Part shown: piece by piece, positions 24,495 through 34,127 of the stretch
Numbering within the stretch: position 1 is the stretch's first letter
Layout of the letters: the number at the start of each line of letters is the position of its first letter
Assembly: GCA_024180945.1 (NCBI GenBank)
Contig: JAKSGN010000043.1
Location: 744,001 to 808,000 of the forward strand
Source: Macrophomina tecta
Lineage: Eukaryota; Ascomycota; Dothideomycetes; Botryosphaeriales; Botryosphaeriaceae
Direction of reading: 5' to 3'
DNA length: 64,000 nucleotides
Position numbers and translations under genes: made by a program
Notes under the pieces: generated by a model
Seen by the model: only the letters and a program-made list of their open reading frames with translations
Told to the model about the DNA's origin: nothing
The model's database searches: none

Positions 24495-24603
24495 GCAAAG
24501 GTTGCTCTACAACAAAGGTACTCCATTCAAACCACAAGCACTCGAGAGCACAATCGACACATATCATCAATCTCCCAACGAACTTCTTTCAAATCGATCA
24601 AAC

Positions 24604-25449
24604 ATGCCCTTTCTCAAGTCTTTGCTTTTGGGAGCGCTTGCACTTTCGCAGTTCACCCGAGCCATCCCGCACCCCGCAGCGAAACAGGACCTCGAGGCCC
24701 GAAAGCTATACTCCTTGGATGATATCCCCGTCACAGCGCTCGGAAAGCGGGCGCTTTTCGATGTGGATGACATCTCGGACCAGAACCAGAAGACCGCCCT
24801 CACGCAAGGCCTCAAGGATGCCGTTGCCGTCGCCCAGACAGTCCTCGACAAGATGGACACCGACAAGCACAAGGACAAGCTCGCGAAGTGGTTTGGCGAC
24901 GACGAGAAGTACCCAGACCTGGTCAAGAAGGTGTTCGAGAACTTCGTCGGCGAGAACAAGGACAACGAGGGCGCCGAGGTGCTCGGGAAGGTCAAGGTGC
25001 ACGACGACGACTACTACAAGATTGACGGGAAAAACTTTTGCGACATCGTAACCGACACGGGCAAGAGGGGCACCGCCTACTACAAATCGAGAGACGGAAA
25101 GCCCGGCATGCACTTCTGTCCCCGGTACTTCGACGACCGCAAGAATGCAGAGGACTACACCAAGAACAACTGCGCCTCCATCGCCGAGCATATCAACACC
25201 CAGACCATCGGCCGCGCGTTCCAGGGCGCCAACGTGCTGCACGAGTTCATGCACTACCCCAGGGTTGGCAAGGACGCGATCGGCAGCCAGATCAAGGACG
25301 TCGCCTACGGCGCCTATAGCTGCTACACTCTGAAGAGTAATGAGGAACTGTTGAAGAAGGGGAAGACGATTGAGAATGCGGACTCCTACGTCTACTATGC
25401 GATGCACATCTGGCTCACCGAGACTTGCGGGAAGCAGACATCCCAGTAA
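24604..25449 (+). CDS. Secreted M35-like (aspzincin) metalloprotease with transposon-altered C-terminus
   Basis: A single exon of 281 residues. Residues 1-20 (MPFLKSLLLGALALSQFTRA) form a signal peptide. A Lys-Arg at 48-49 is a possible Kex2 site ending a propeptide. The zinc-binding HEFMH motif is at 213-217, and Asp232 in KDVAYGAYSC occupies the place of the third aspzincin ligand; ENADSYVYYA further on matches the NADSY segment of deuterolysins. A secreted zinc endopeptidase is therefore likely, although it is a divergent member. The last four codons plus stop (CAG ACA TCC CAG TAA, 25435-25449) belong to the hAT terminal repeat. The gene body ends at Lys277 (25434), and 11 original codons with TAG lie beyond the transposon at 28168-28203. 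The motif region is intact, so activity may survive. Confidence 0.85.
   Translation: MPFLKSLLLGALALSQFTRAIPHPAAKQDLEARKLYSLDDIPVTALGKRALFDVDDISDQNQKTALTQGLKDAVAVAQTVLDKMDTDKHKDKLAKWFGDDEKYPDLVKKVFENFVGENKDNEGAEVLGKVKVHDDDYYKIDGKNFCDIVTDTGKRGTAYYKSRDGKPGMHFCPRYFDDRKNAEDYTKNNCASIAEHINTQTIGRAFQGANVLHEFMHYPRVGKDAIGSQIKDVAYGAYSCYTLKSNEELLKKGKTIENADSYVYYAMHIWLTETCGKQTSQ
25427..25434. repeat. Left 8-bp target-site duplication of the hAT element
   Basis: GCGGGAAG immediately precedes the left terminal repeat and is repeated exactly at 28160-28167. Eight-base duplications are the hallmark of hAT insertion. Confidence 0.95.
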
Positions 25450-25455
25450 TAAATA
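25435..25455 (+). repeat. Left terminal inverted repeat of the hAT element
   Basis: The 21 bases pair with 28139-28159 with one mismatch at position 12 (G left, A right). In the host reading frame they encode Gln-Thr-Ser-Gln and a TAA stop, and contain AATAAA at 25448-25453. Confidence 0.93.
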
Positions 25456-25479
25456 TATATTTATTATTAAGGGCATATT

Positions 25480-25530
25480 TATTGTTAAGCTTTTCCATAA
25501 GGATAATAATATAGACGCTGCCAATAAATA
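25480..25530 (+). repeat. Subterminal direct repeat of the hAT element, left copy
   Basis: This copy runs from TATTGTTAAGC to GCCAATAAATA and resembles 28062-28111 in the same orientation (TATTGATAAGC ... GCCAATGAATA) at roughly four of five positions. Subterminal repeats in hAT elements often bind transposase; that role is inferred. Confidence 0.7.
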
Positions 25531-25763
25531 TATATTGTTAACTATTAATAATATAGGCCCACTATTTTCCAGCGCCAATTCCCCCAGAGTGTTTCAGATT
25601 AAATTGCAGTCTTGTACGCATATTACTGCTTATCAGGCCTCTAGATAGGAGGTGAACTCCAATGTTTGTAACTCCTAGCAACCGAAACTGCTGCCTCGCC
25701 ATACCCGTCACGTTGCAAGTACGCAGTTCGTAATACATCAGCGACATATCTCTACACACGACA

Positions 25764-28057
25764 ATGGACGTCAACATATCCTCACTGCCCCAATCCAATG
25801 CCCCGTCAAGTTCTTCCTCCGTGGTACCCTCTGACAGTGCCTCACAAGTTGCCAGCACACTGTCAGAACCCGAGGCATCGTCAGCTCAGCATACGGTCAA
25901 GAGACGGAAACTGAGAGCCACATCAACATGGGATCACTTTCGAGAAGCTCAAGGCGACGAGCCACGTACTATGAGCGGGAAATTACTTCACTACTGCACG
26001 CGTTGTCGCAATCCATCCTGGTCAACCCACATATCTGGCAACGCACGCTATCATCTCGAGAAGGCTCATCACATACTTGTTCGAGAGGATTCAAAATCTC
26101 AAAACAGGCGCCAACTAGCCATCGAAAATGCCTTCGCAAGAACAACCGGCAAGCGGCTGCAGCAAGTCAGGGAGAATGAGATGAACACTCTACGGAGTGT
26201 AATCAATGTCGATGCCTTTCGAGAGGCACAGATGTTGCTATCCGCACATAAACATTTACCGCTCAACTTCGTAACCTGGCCGGAATACCAGGCACTTCTG
26301 GCCGCGATAAACCCTGCCGTTGAAGAGTTCCTAACTGATTCCGGTAGCACGGTTGCGGCGGACTTGGATAGGGCCTACGATGCGCATCAACAATCCGTAA
26401 AGGAATGGCTAGAACGTGCCCGGAGCCTCGTACACATTGCTATGGACGTATGGTCTTCTCCTCAGCGGAAGGCCTATATCGCTGTTCACGCCCAATGGGT
26501 TGACGAGGCCTACAAACCTCGGAAAGCATTGCTAGGGCTACCAAACCTCCGCCGCTCTCACGCCGGCACGGCTATGGCACCTCACTTGATGACGATTATC
26601 CGACAGTACCACTTAGCGCCCCGAATCGGCTACTTCACTGGGGACAATGACGCAAAGAATGACACCTGTCTCCGCCAACTTGCTGTTGAGCTGTCGCAAG
26701 AGTACGGCCTTACACTTGACCCAGTGTCCTCTCGAACGCGGTGTGCCGGCCACATCATTAACTTGTCCCTTCAAGCCTTTCTCTTTGCAACTAGTGAGGA
26801 CGCTCTGCAGGCCGCAATTGCGCAGGCGCAACACGAGGTAAATGATGTAACAGTTGCGGACGCGTTACACGACCAAATTCAGTCGAACACTTGTCACAAG
26901 AGTCACGACAGGCGCAAGAAACGCCATGACACTGCCGGCTGGCGGAGCATCGGCCCAATGGGTAAACTCCACAACATTGCGGTGTTCATCCGTAATTCCA
27001 CAGTGCGCAACGATGCATGGGATGACATTGCAGAAAAGGCGCTTGGAATTGACAATATCACCCGTTGGAACTCATGGTTCAAGTTGCTTGATGCGGCTAT
27101 CAGCCAAGAGGGTCCATTGTCAATATTCCTCAACCAATACCACAACGAGCTGGAAGACGACATCCTCACACATGATGATTGGCAAGTACTCAAAATGACT
27201 CACGAGTTCTTGCAGCCGTTTTACCAAGCGACCTTGGAGCAGCAAATGGAGTGGGCATCAATAGATCAGGTGCTAGAGAATATGGATATTCTTTTCATGC
27301 AGTTTGAGAATGCCAAGGTAAGCCATGGACGGCTCGATCGATTACCAGACCTGGACTGATGTTAAAGCAGGGCAAATACGCCAGCAACGCGCGTATGGTT
27401 CATTCCATTCACATGGGTTGGTGGGTTCTCTCGAAGTATTATGAAGAGAGTGACAGAAACCCAATATATGCCACGGCATTATTGCTCCATCCAGAAAAGC
27501 GCCGGAGGTACCTTGACCGCCACTGGGCAGAGGAATGGAGGCAGACCGCTATTGCTGGTGCACGGCAGCATTGGGCGAAGTACAAGGACCGGCCACTCCC
27601 GTCGGAGTCCGCGGCTCGGCTGAACGACGAACGACGGGAAGTAACACCGTACGAGCGTATCAAGCAGTCAATGAGTGTCTTGGATGAACCCGGAGATGAG
27701 GATGAATTCGAAAAATTCGTCAATTCTCCGCCAAGACCTATGACGACCAAAACACCGCTTGAATGGTGGTGTCGAGAAGAACAGAGGATTGAGTATCCAC
27801 GTTTACACCAATTGGCCATTGACATACTAAGTGTGCCGGCGATGTCCGACGATCCGGAACGGGTATTCTCTTGCGCAAGGCGGACAATTTCTTGGGACAG
27901 GGCACGGCTCTCGCCTGATACTATCGAGAAGCTTCAATGCCTGAGCAACTGGGTGAAGAATGACTTGGTCCGCAAAGTCTACGTGGCAGTAGATGGTAAG
28001 GTCATGGATATTGCTGGCGGCAACGACGACATGCATGGCGCTTCAGTTTTATATTAA
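25764..28057 (+). CDS. hAT transposase (BED finger plus RNase H-like core)
   Basis: Two exons, 25764-27317 and 27371-28057, joined by a 53-base GTAAGC...GCAG intron containing in-frame stops; the product is 746 residues. After a Ser-rich start, residues about 53-105 form a BED-type zinc finger (TWDHF, YCTRC, then HLEKAH). The catalytic core follows: MDVWSS carries the first Asp, YFTGDNDAKND the second, CAGHIINL is the conserved C-x2-H motif, and the C-terminal dimerisation region has WWCREEQRIEYP-LHQLAIDILSVPA then DPERVFSCARR, which carries the last acidic residue. All expected catalytic positions are present. It would cut and paste the surrounding element in the nucleus. Confidence 0.95.
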
Positions 28058-28061
28058 TAAT

Positions 28062-28111
28062 TATTGATAAGCTTAGCAATCGATAATAATATTAGGATCT
28101 GCCAATGAATA
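28062..28111 (+). repeat. Subterminal direct repeat of the hAT element, right copy
   Basis: The copy follows the transposase stop codon by a few bases and matches 25480-25530 in direct orientation. Confidence 0.7.
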
Positions 28112-28138
28112 CATAAGAATATGTCAATATTATGTATT

Positions 28139-28159
28139 TATTTATTATTGGGATGTCTG
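28139..28159 (-). repeat. Right terminal inverted repeat of the hAT element
   Basis: Read on the minus strand this begins CAGACATCCCAATAATAAATA and matches the left end at 20 of 21 bases. Confidence 0.93.
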
Positions 28160-28167
28160 GCGGGAAG
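28160..28167. repeat. Right 8-bp target-site duplication of the hAT element
   Basis: GCGGGAAG, identical to 25427-25434. Confidence 0.95.
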
Positions 28168-28203
28168 GACTTCTCTTACCCCCGCAACGAGAACGATGAC
28201 TAG
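28168..28203 (+). pseudogene. Severed 3' end of the M35-like protease coding sequence
   Basis: Directly after the right target duplication the bases continue the protease frame: eleven codons (Asp-Phe-Ser-Tyr-Pro-Arg-Asn-Glu-Asn-Asp-Asp) and a TAG at 28201-28203. Removing the element plus one duplication would give an unbroken frame of 288 residues. The segment is now separated from its gene by 2.7 kb and is presumably untranslated. Confidence 0.85.
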
Positions 28204-29133
28204 TTATTAACGGACTTGGCTGGGCCACGTTGTTGTCGGCTTTCTTGAGGCGTTTTCTTGAGCTTGAACTTTCACACGGCACCGTCACACTCGTTACAGA
28301 AGTTTAATCGTACACGCTCGTTTCGCAATATTCAGAGTTCCTCATCATTGGACTATAACTTCATTGGCAAAATGCAGTGCGCCCTACGTGATCACATGTA
28401 CGCAGCTAAGATAGAGGCGCCCATTCGGCTGTCTCGTGGGAGATACTTGACGCGAAGCTGAAGTAGTAGTTCACATGCAAGTGCTTACAGGTGCGGATTG
28501 CATGCGACGGGACACTGCTTCAGCCCCGGACTAGAATCAAAGGCCTCACCAAGCTTCTTGGAGCATGCTTCAGTGCATGTCAATCCCTTCTGTCGATCGC
28601 TGATTATTTTAGATTTATCGACGTTAGATGGGATCTGGCCAAGTCAAACAGCCGGAGAGGTTGTCGGGAAATAAATACATAGGCTTAGGAAGAAGTAATA
28701 GTTAGCTACGATTATATGGGACATGCTTATGGTGTGTGTTTATAACACCGATGGCAGTGCCTCGACATAAACGGGTAGAGGGGCAGACTCCGGCCCGTGG
28801 CCGAGGGCGGTGGCGCCGCGGACTGCTGAGATTCCGTCCCACACCGCTCGCTCGATGCTCTAGCTCCCCTGCCCGCGTTGTCAGAAATTTCATAATCGGT
28901 ACATGATAGCCGGTAGCCATTGTCTGGTAGCTGCTTACTAATAATGTCAGCGCGGGATCCGCGACACTGAGCAGTCTCCAAAGTCCAGGAGCGGTTCAAT
29001 TGCAAACCACGACTTCGGAGATAACAGTTGACATCATTGCAGTCGGAGTGATGTAACGTACACAGGTGGTGCCAGCTGTAAAAAAGAATGAATGGTTCCT
29101 TGGGCTCTCAGAAGTATGCGCCACTGCTATCAT
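28204..29133. other. Intergenic, nothing recognisable
   Basis: This contains the original 3' flank of the protease gene and the 3' flank of the alpha/beta hydrolase. No motif-bearing frame was found. Confidence 0.6.
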
Positions 29134-30199
29134 TCAATAATGCGCCTTCACAAACTTTATAACCTCGGCTATCCCTTCTTCGCCCGCTGCGCATGGCAGC
29201 AGGGTAAATCCGTGGAATGCCTCTGCTACAATCTTCAAGGACGTCTCGTTCCCCGCGACCGCCCACTTCGCGGCCATAAATACAGAGTCATCGTACAATG
29301 GATCCTCCGGCCCTACTAGGAACAAAGCAGGCGGCAAGCCCTCCAAATTAGCATAGAGCGGAGAGAATCTCCCCTCTTTCCTCAGCTCAGCGTCGGAGGG
29401 GAACGCCGTGTCGATGAACCGTATCGTGGATTCGCGACTAAGTAGGATTTCCTTTTGATGACTCCGTACCGATGGCGTGTACGTCAAGTCGTAAATTCCA
29501 TAGTGGCATATCAGCCCGTGCAAGTGGCGTTTCACATCCACCCCCTTCTCACGCAGCGCCAGCGCCGTCTGTACGGTCAGGTAGCCGCCAGCGCTCTCGC
29601 CGCCCATGAATCGCAGCCGGCCCCCTAGAGCGGCGGCGCCTTCGTCGGAGAGCGCGTACTGAGCTGCATCAAGGCAGTCCTCGGCTGCTGCTGGGTACGG
29701 GTGCTCGGGTGCAAGACGGTACTCGACAGAGACAAGGGTCAATGACAGCGAGTCAGCCAGTGTAGTGAGAAGGCTGTCACACATCGAGTTGGACCCGACT
29801 ACGAACCCTCCTGCACGGTTGACAGTTAAGCGGAGCGCGCGCCGATGTGGACGACGACAAAACAAGGGAATGGAGTATGGAAGCGGAGAGACAAAGGTAG
29901 CACTGACCGGCGTGGAAATGCAGCCACACACCACGAGCCTCGCCCTGCGTTGGAGCGATGCGCCGGAGTTGGATAGTGTGGTTCCCATACGTGGAGGGAA
30001 TGTCGATGATGTTCGCAGCCGGGTTAAGCCAGGTGGAATGAGCTGACATGCCGGTAGCACGAAAGTCCGCAGCGGATGGGTACGTGTACCAAGGCTTCTC
30101 CGCTTTTGTTGCCGCCTCAAACCGTGCGTTCTGTTCCCGGCGCAACGCCAGGTCTGCGGCGCTGCATGGATTGACTGCAATCTCTAGAATGCGCTGCAT
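29134..30199 (-). CDS. Alpha/beta hydrolase (fold-3 esterase/lipase type)
   Basis: Two exons, 30199-29908 and 29810-29134, give 322 residues. The intron splits the oxyanion-hole motif, which after splicing reads HFHAGGFVVGS (HGGGF type with Ala). The nucleophile elbow GGESAGGYL carries the catalytic Ser, GPEDPLYDD the likely Asp and AEAFHGFTLLP the His, so the triad is complete. This is the hormone-sensitive-lipase-like (fold-3) group, which hydrolyses short acyl esters, carbamates or lactones in the cytosol; there is no signal peptide. The start at 30199 was preferred over an ATG at 30265 because a TATAAA element at 30279-30274 would leave almost no leader for the upstream codon. It is divergent from the ketimine-reductase-like gene, so the two could be co-regulated. 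Confidence 0.88.
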
Positions 30200-30815
30200 C
30201 GTGGATTCGGAACGTGAACAAGGGCGGCAGAAGATGCTGCCCAATGCAGGTGACTGCGTCGCCATCTGCTTGCTTTATACTCTTCTCCTCGGAACACGGA
30301 CCGTGGCGGCCCGCTCGACCGGCCTCTGACCCCACCAACGACAGCCACTTTGTGGGGAAATGACACATGCGCGTAGAAATACAGGGACAACGATGCCCAT
30401 CGCGAGTCTCAAGTCGCCCAACTTCGGGTGCCACAATATCCGCATCCGAGTATAGCTTATAGCCATTCTAGATGCGCGTTAGTATTCGCGCTACTGCCCG
30501 GACCAATTGTAATACTAAACTCTCTCTAGCTGTGCCGTGCCGGCGCATTGAGAGCCCTACCACTTCAACTTCAGCATCCAGCCTTCCTCCCATCAATGCA
30601 AATGCATCCTCGAGCGCGCAGCATCCCTGCCGCAGATCGACAAGGATTACGATGGCTCTCCCTACTCCCCGAACATCGGAGACGAAGAATGCGCTACCGG
30701 CTACGAACGGCACTGTGTTTACAGTTCGGCGCGGGCCATACTTATTCCTTCTCTGCCCCTCCGCCCCTCTAAACACGTCATTGCCAATCAACCCGGATCA
30801 ATCACCACCGACAAG
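30200..30815. other. Divergent promoter region
   Basis: The 616 bases between the hydrolase (minus) and the ketimine-reductase-like gene (plus). A TATAAA element for the hydrolase lies at 30279-30274. No other site is clear. Confidence 0.55.
30274..30279 (-). promoter_or_regulatory. TATA box of the alpha/beta hydrolase gene
   Basis: TATAAA on the minus strand, 75 bases before the chosen ATG. Confidence 0.55.
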
Positions 30816-31874
30816 ATGCTTATCCTCTCGGAAACAGACGTTTCAGCAATCCTGCGCGGCCTGAGCGCTGAGCACGCCACACAACTTCTGGACACTCTCT
30901 CCGCCGCCCTCGCCGGCTTCACAAAAGACAAAGCACAGAGCGACGCCCCGCCTCTCATCCACCAGCCGCAGCGGACAGTCATCACCACCCGTCACAATGA
31001 CACAACTCTCATCATGCCGGTGTCCAACACCACTGCACAAGCTGTCAAGGTCGTGACTCTGCCACAGAAAGGTCCTGTGAAGGGCTCTGTGTCCGTCTTC
31101 GCAGCGAATGGAGAATTGAAAGGCGTGCTGAACGCAGCCGAGGTCACCGCCTTCCGGACTGCGCTGACGACCATGACGCTCCTGACGAGATGCCAAAACG
31201 TGCGAGTGGAGGAGCTGGTCGTCTTCGGCGCCGGCAAGCAGGTCGAGTGGCACCTCCGCCTCGCCTTGAAGTTCTTGCCCGTCGGAGGTGCGGGAGCGGT
31301 GCGGAAGATTACCATCTTCAACCGCGGAGCGGCAAGGCTCCTGGACCTGGAGAGGGACGTGCTCAGCGAGCTGCGCGGCTGTTTCCCTGAAGTTGCGTTC
31401 CAGGCAGTGGCGGAAGAAGGAAATGCCGCGTACAAGCAGCAGGTGCGGACCGCTTTGAAGGGCGCCGATGCCATCTTCTGCTGTACGCCATCGACGACCC
31501 CGCTCTTTGCCGCATCCGATCTACCTCCAGCACGCGGCAGAACGCTGTTCATGTCTCTCATCGGTTCCTACAAGCCGGAGATGCAGGAAATCGACACCGA
31601 GACGCTTCAGTCCGCCGTCCAGATATGGGTTGATGCCAAGGAGGAATGCCTGGTGGAGGCTGGAGAGCTCATTCGTGCGAAGGTGGAACCCGACGAGTTG
31701 ACGGAGGTGGGCGAGCTGTTCTCGCAAGGGCCAACCGCGAAGCTCATCTATGATGAGACTCCGCTTATCATTTTCAAGTGCGTGGGTCTGGGGCTCATGG
31801 ATCTGGTCATCGGGGAGGCGTTGTTGGAGATGGGAAAGAAACTGGGTAAAGGAATTCAGGTAGACGACTTCTAA
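30816..31874 (+). CDS. Ornithine cyclodeaminase / mu-crystallin family NAD(P)-dependent enzyme
   Basis: A single exon of 352 residues, the normal family length. It shows the N-terminal substrate half and a Rossmann half with VVFGAGKQVEWHLRLAL (GAG-Q---H signature), followed by ITIFNRG, then ADAIFCCTPSTTPLF and LFMSLIGSYKPEMQEID, which match the T(S/T)--P and GS--P-M-E(I/L)D motifs of the family. Members either deaminate ornithine to proline or reduce cyclic ketimines such as pyrroline-2-carboxylate and piperideine-2-carboxylate to L-proline or L-pipecolate. The adjacent D-amino-acid oxidase, whose stop codon is about 100 bases away on the opposite strand, makes the ketimine-reductase role attractive. 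Cytosolic; no targeting signal seen. Confidence 0.9.
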   Translation: MLILSETDVSAILRGLSAEHATQLLDTLSAALAGFTKDKAQSDAPPLIHQPQRTVITTRHNDTTLIMPVSNTTAQAVKVVTLPQKGPVKGSVSVFAANGELKGVLNAAEVTAFRTALTTMTLLTRCQNVRVEELVVFGAGKQVEWHLRLALKFLPVGGAGAVRKITIFNRGAARLLDLERDVLSELRGCFPEVAFQAVAEEGNAAYKQQVRTALKGADAIFCCTPSTTPLFAASDLPPARGRTLFMSLIGSYKPEMQEIDTETLQSAVQIWVDAKEECLVEAGELIRAKVEPDELTEVGELFSQGPTAKLIYDETPLIIFKCVGLGLMDLVIGEALLEMGKKLGKGIQVDDF

Positions 31875-31977
31875 TGCATGGACAAACATAAACAGGGCAA
31901 GAATAAAAAAAAAAAAAAGAAAAAAGAGAAGCAAGAATGATTACCTTTCGAGCAAGCTATGCCTGCCGTCCATAGTC

Positions 31978-33109
31978 TCAAATTTTGGGGGTTCTCGTCC
32001 TCGTGATCAGATCCCTCACACGGCTTGCCATGCCGAAAGCGTAGACGTACCCGAGAGAACCGCCTCCATACGCATGTACGACGTCTCCTTCTTTCTGAAT
32101 CCTGATACCGCCCCTTCTTCCAGGCCGGAATCCAACAATATCCTGGACGTCACGGTCGACATCCACCCACGCGAAGGCATTCCCTGTGATACGGTTGACC
32201 CTTTCCAAAATATCTTTCTTCAGGCTCTGATCAACAGCGGTTTCGGTGCTTGAAGGCTGGCTTGCACCGCCCAGGATGACGCCGCCTGCCGAAATGCGAG
32301 GAATGGCGTACGTGTATTCCGATCCTTGCAGGATCGTGCACTCCCTGACATCGCATTTGACAAACATCGTCTGCCCGCGTACGCTCACGACATCGTTGTC
32401 ATTCGCAAGTTCTTTGGCTCCCAGTCCAGACGCATTGACGAGAGTACGCGCATGCGTCAGAGCACGCAGATCTTCCATAGACGAAAGCGTGGCTCGAACG
32501 AATCTGACTCCTCGGCTCCGTAGCTTGGTGACAACCCAGGGAAGGAAGTCATTCGGGTTCACCGTCATCCCGGTGTAGCAAAACCCGATCTTTGCAGATC
32601 CTGGTAGCTTCGTCTGGGGAAGAAACTGGAAGTCGGGAAACAGCTGTTGATACCAGATTGATGCTGCGCTGTCGCGGTCGTCGTAGAACTCGGTAATCCG
32701 GGTTTCCTTTACCGAGACGCGTGAATATCCGCAAAGGTTACCATACCAGGCGTGGATCCACATACCTTGATTCCAGCCGAAGGGTCTTTCCGAGCAAGTG
32801 CCTGGTAATGCCGAAGTGAGTCTCTCTGCATTTCTGCATCGCCGTCGGGGTGGGGCGCAAGCAAAGCACCAGCCCTGATTCCGTTCAGCAAGACGATCAA
32901 CTACAGTTTTTCTTACGAGTAGGTTCCGGAGAAACAAAGGGCCAGGGCTGGGTTTCCTACCATGGCGATGACCAGTTGGTCGTCATATCGCCGGGCAAGT
33001 CTCTTGCAACGATGGCAACTTTGAAGCCGACGTCCGTAAGAAGCAGAGCGCACGCTAGCCCGACGACACCTGCACCAACGATCCCCACATCTACCACCGC
33101 TCCTGTCAT
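31978..33109 (-). CDS. D-amino-acid oxidase (FAD)
   Basis: Three exons, 33109-32961, 32874-32766 and 32706-31978, give 328 residues. The N-terminus has the FAD Rossmann fingerprint VGIVGAGVVGLACALLL. Exon 2 restores WAGALLAPHPDGD, equivalent to the conserved W-GA-W-P segment. Later landmarks are TLVNASGLGAKEL, VRGQTMFVK, ILGGASQPSSTE, VGFRPGRRGGIRI (substrate-carboxylate arginine region) and VHAYGGGSLGYVYAFGMA. The reaction is oxidative deamination of neutral or cyclic D-amino acids to imino acids with release of H2O2, usually in peroxisomes. The C-terminus ends Pro-Lys-Ile, not a classical SKL-type signal, so peroxisomal location is uncertain. D-aspartate oxidase is a less likely alternative. 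Confidence 0.9.
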
Positions 33110-33731
33110 GTTTTAATTGCCTGTGGTTGGATTCGTGGTGAGCTGCGATGTATATGTGAGGCACAATATGTTCCCGATGTCGCCGCACAAATTCTTCGGC
33201 TCAGAAAAAAGAAAAAAGCTATAGACACGTACACTAATTCACTAATTCAATTTTGCACTCTACAGCTCATCTAATATAATGTTTGCGGATTACCACCTGC
33301 ATTGGAACCAGGGAGGAAACCATTCGCTCCTCCGATCTCGGAGGCCGACAGTACCCGTGCTGTTGAAACTGCTCTTTCTATTGGCTGATTGGCCAATTCA
33401 GAGCTCCGCGCGTTACTGCGGTTTGATTCGTCGATCAGCATTCCTTTTTTGCTAGGCATAAGCACTGCGGCACAGCAGTCGATATACAGCAACAAATTAG
33501 GCGCCTCTTCATCTTTCAAACAGTATTGTGTCGGATGGCCACGGCTATTGTAGATATTTCTGATGTTTCATATGTGTCGCAATACCGAAATCCGAAGGTA
33601 TAAGGCCCCGAAAACATACTCTGGCAAACCTGCGGCGTTGGTTTCGACTGCTGTGTGGACGAATTTTCCTAGCAACCCAGTGGAAATAGTCCTAGATTGG
33701 CATAGATTTTCAGAGAGCAAGGCATTGCATC

Positions 33732-33766
<35 letters not shown>

Positions 33767-34127
33767 GCGCGGCACTGCTACCCACCGAGGTTTGTGCGGA
33801 GTTGTATAAGAGGGTGAAAGGGTGAATGAAGCGGGGATTGGGGGTGGAAGATATGATTGCTCTAGGTAAGCTGGATTAGTCGAGACGGGTCAATGGTGCA
33901 CTTGAAGGGCATTCGTGATCAACCAGGATGAGGAAATAAGCGCATATTGACATATGATCATTTTGCCTCTGATCTGCAATAAGGATCGTCGGAGTCAAAC
34001 AGGACATTCACTTCCCCCAAACTCAGACAGCAAAAAAGACTACATTCATATTTGAATACCAAACTCCTGCTCAGAACCCAAAAGCCCAGGCCAAATACAG
34101 AAAATACAAAGGGAAAGAGCGGAGGCC
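33110..34127. other. Intergenic with a GA microsatellite
   Basis: No gene. It separates the oxidase 5' end from the amidoligase-family 3' end. The only distinct structure is the (AG)n run at 33734-33764. Confidence 0.6.
33734..33764. repeat. (AG)n microsatellite
   Basis: About 15 AG units, the second GA-type microsatellite of the window. Confidence 0.95.

Larger units (their letters stand above)
23485..24603. other. Divergent intergenic region
   Basis: This 1.1-kb region lies between the minus-strand unknown protein and the plus-strand protease. It holds a TATA-like element for each gene (23550-23556 and 24487-24494). Open frames inside it have no motif. Confidence 0.6.
25435..28159 (+). 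mobile_element. Complete hAT-superfamily DNA transposon (2725 bp)
   Basis: The element is bounded by 21-bp terminal inverted repeats that match at 20 positions (25435-25455 and 28139-28159, both beginning CAGACATCCCA) and by a perfect 8-bp target duplication. Inside is one transposase gene on the plus strand with an uninterrupted frame and one intron. Both non-coding ends are very AT-rich, unlike the surrounding host DNA, and share a subterminal direct repeat. The intact transposase and the exact duplication point to a recent and possibly still mobile insertion. It landed in the last codons of the secreted protease gene in the same orientation. Confidence 0.95.
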
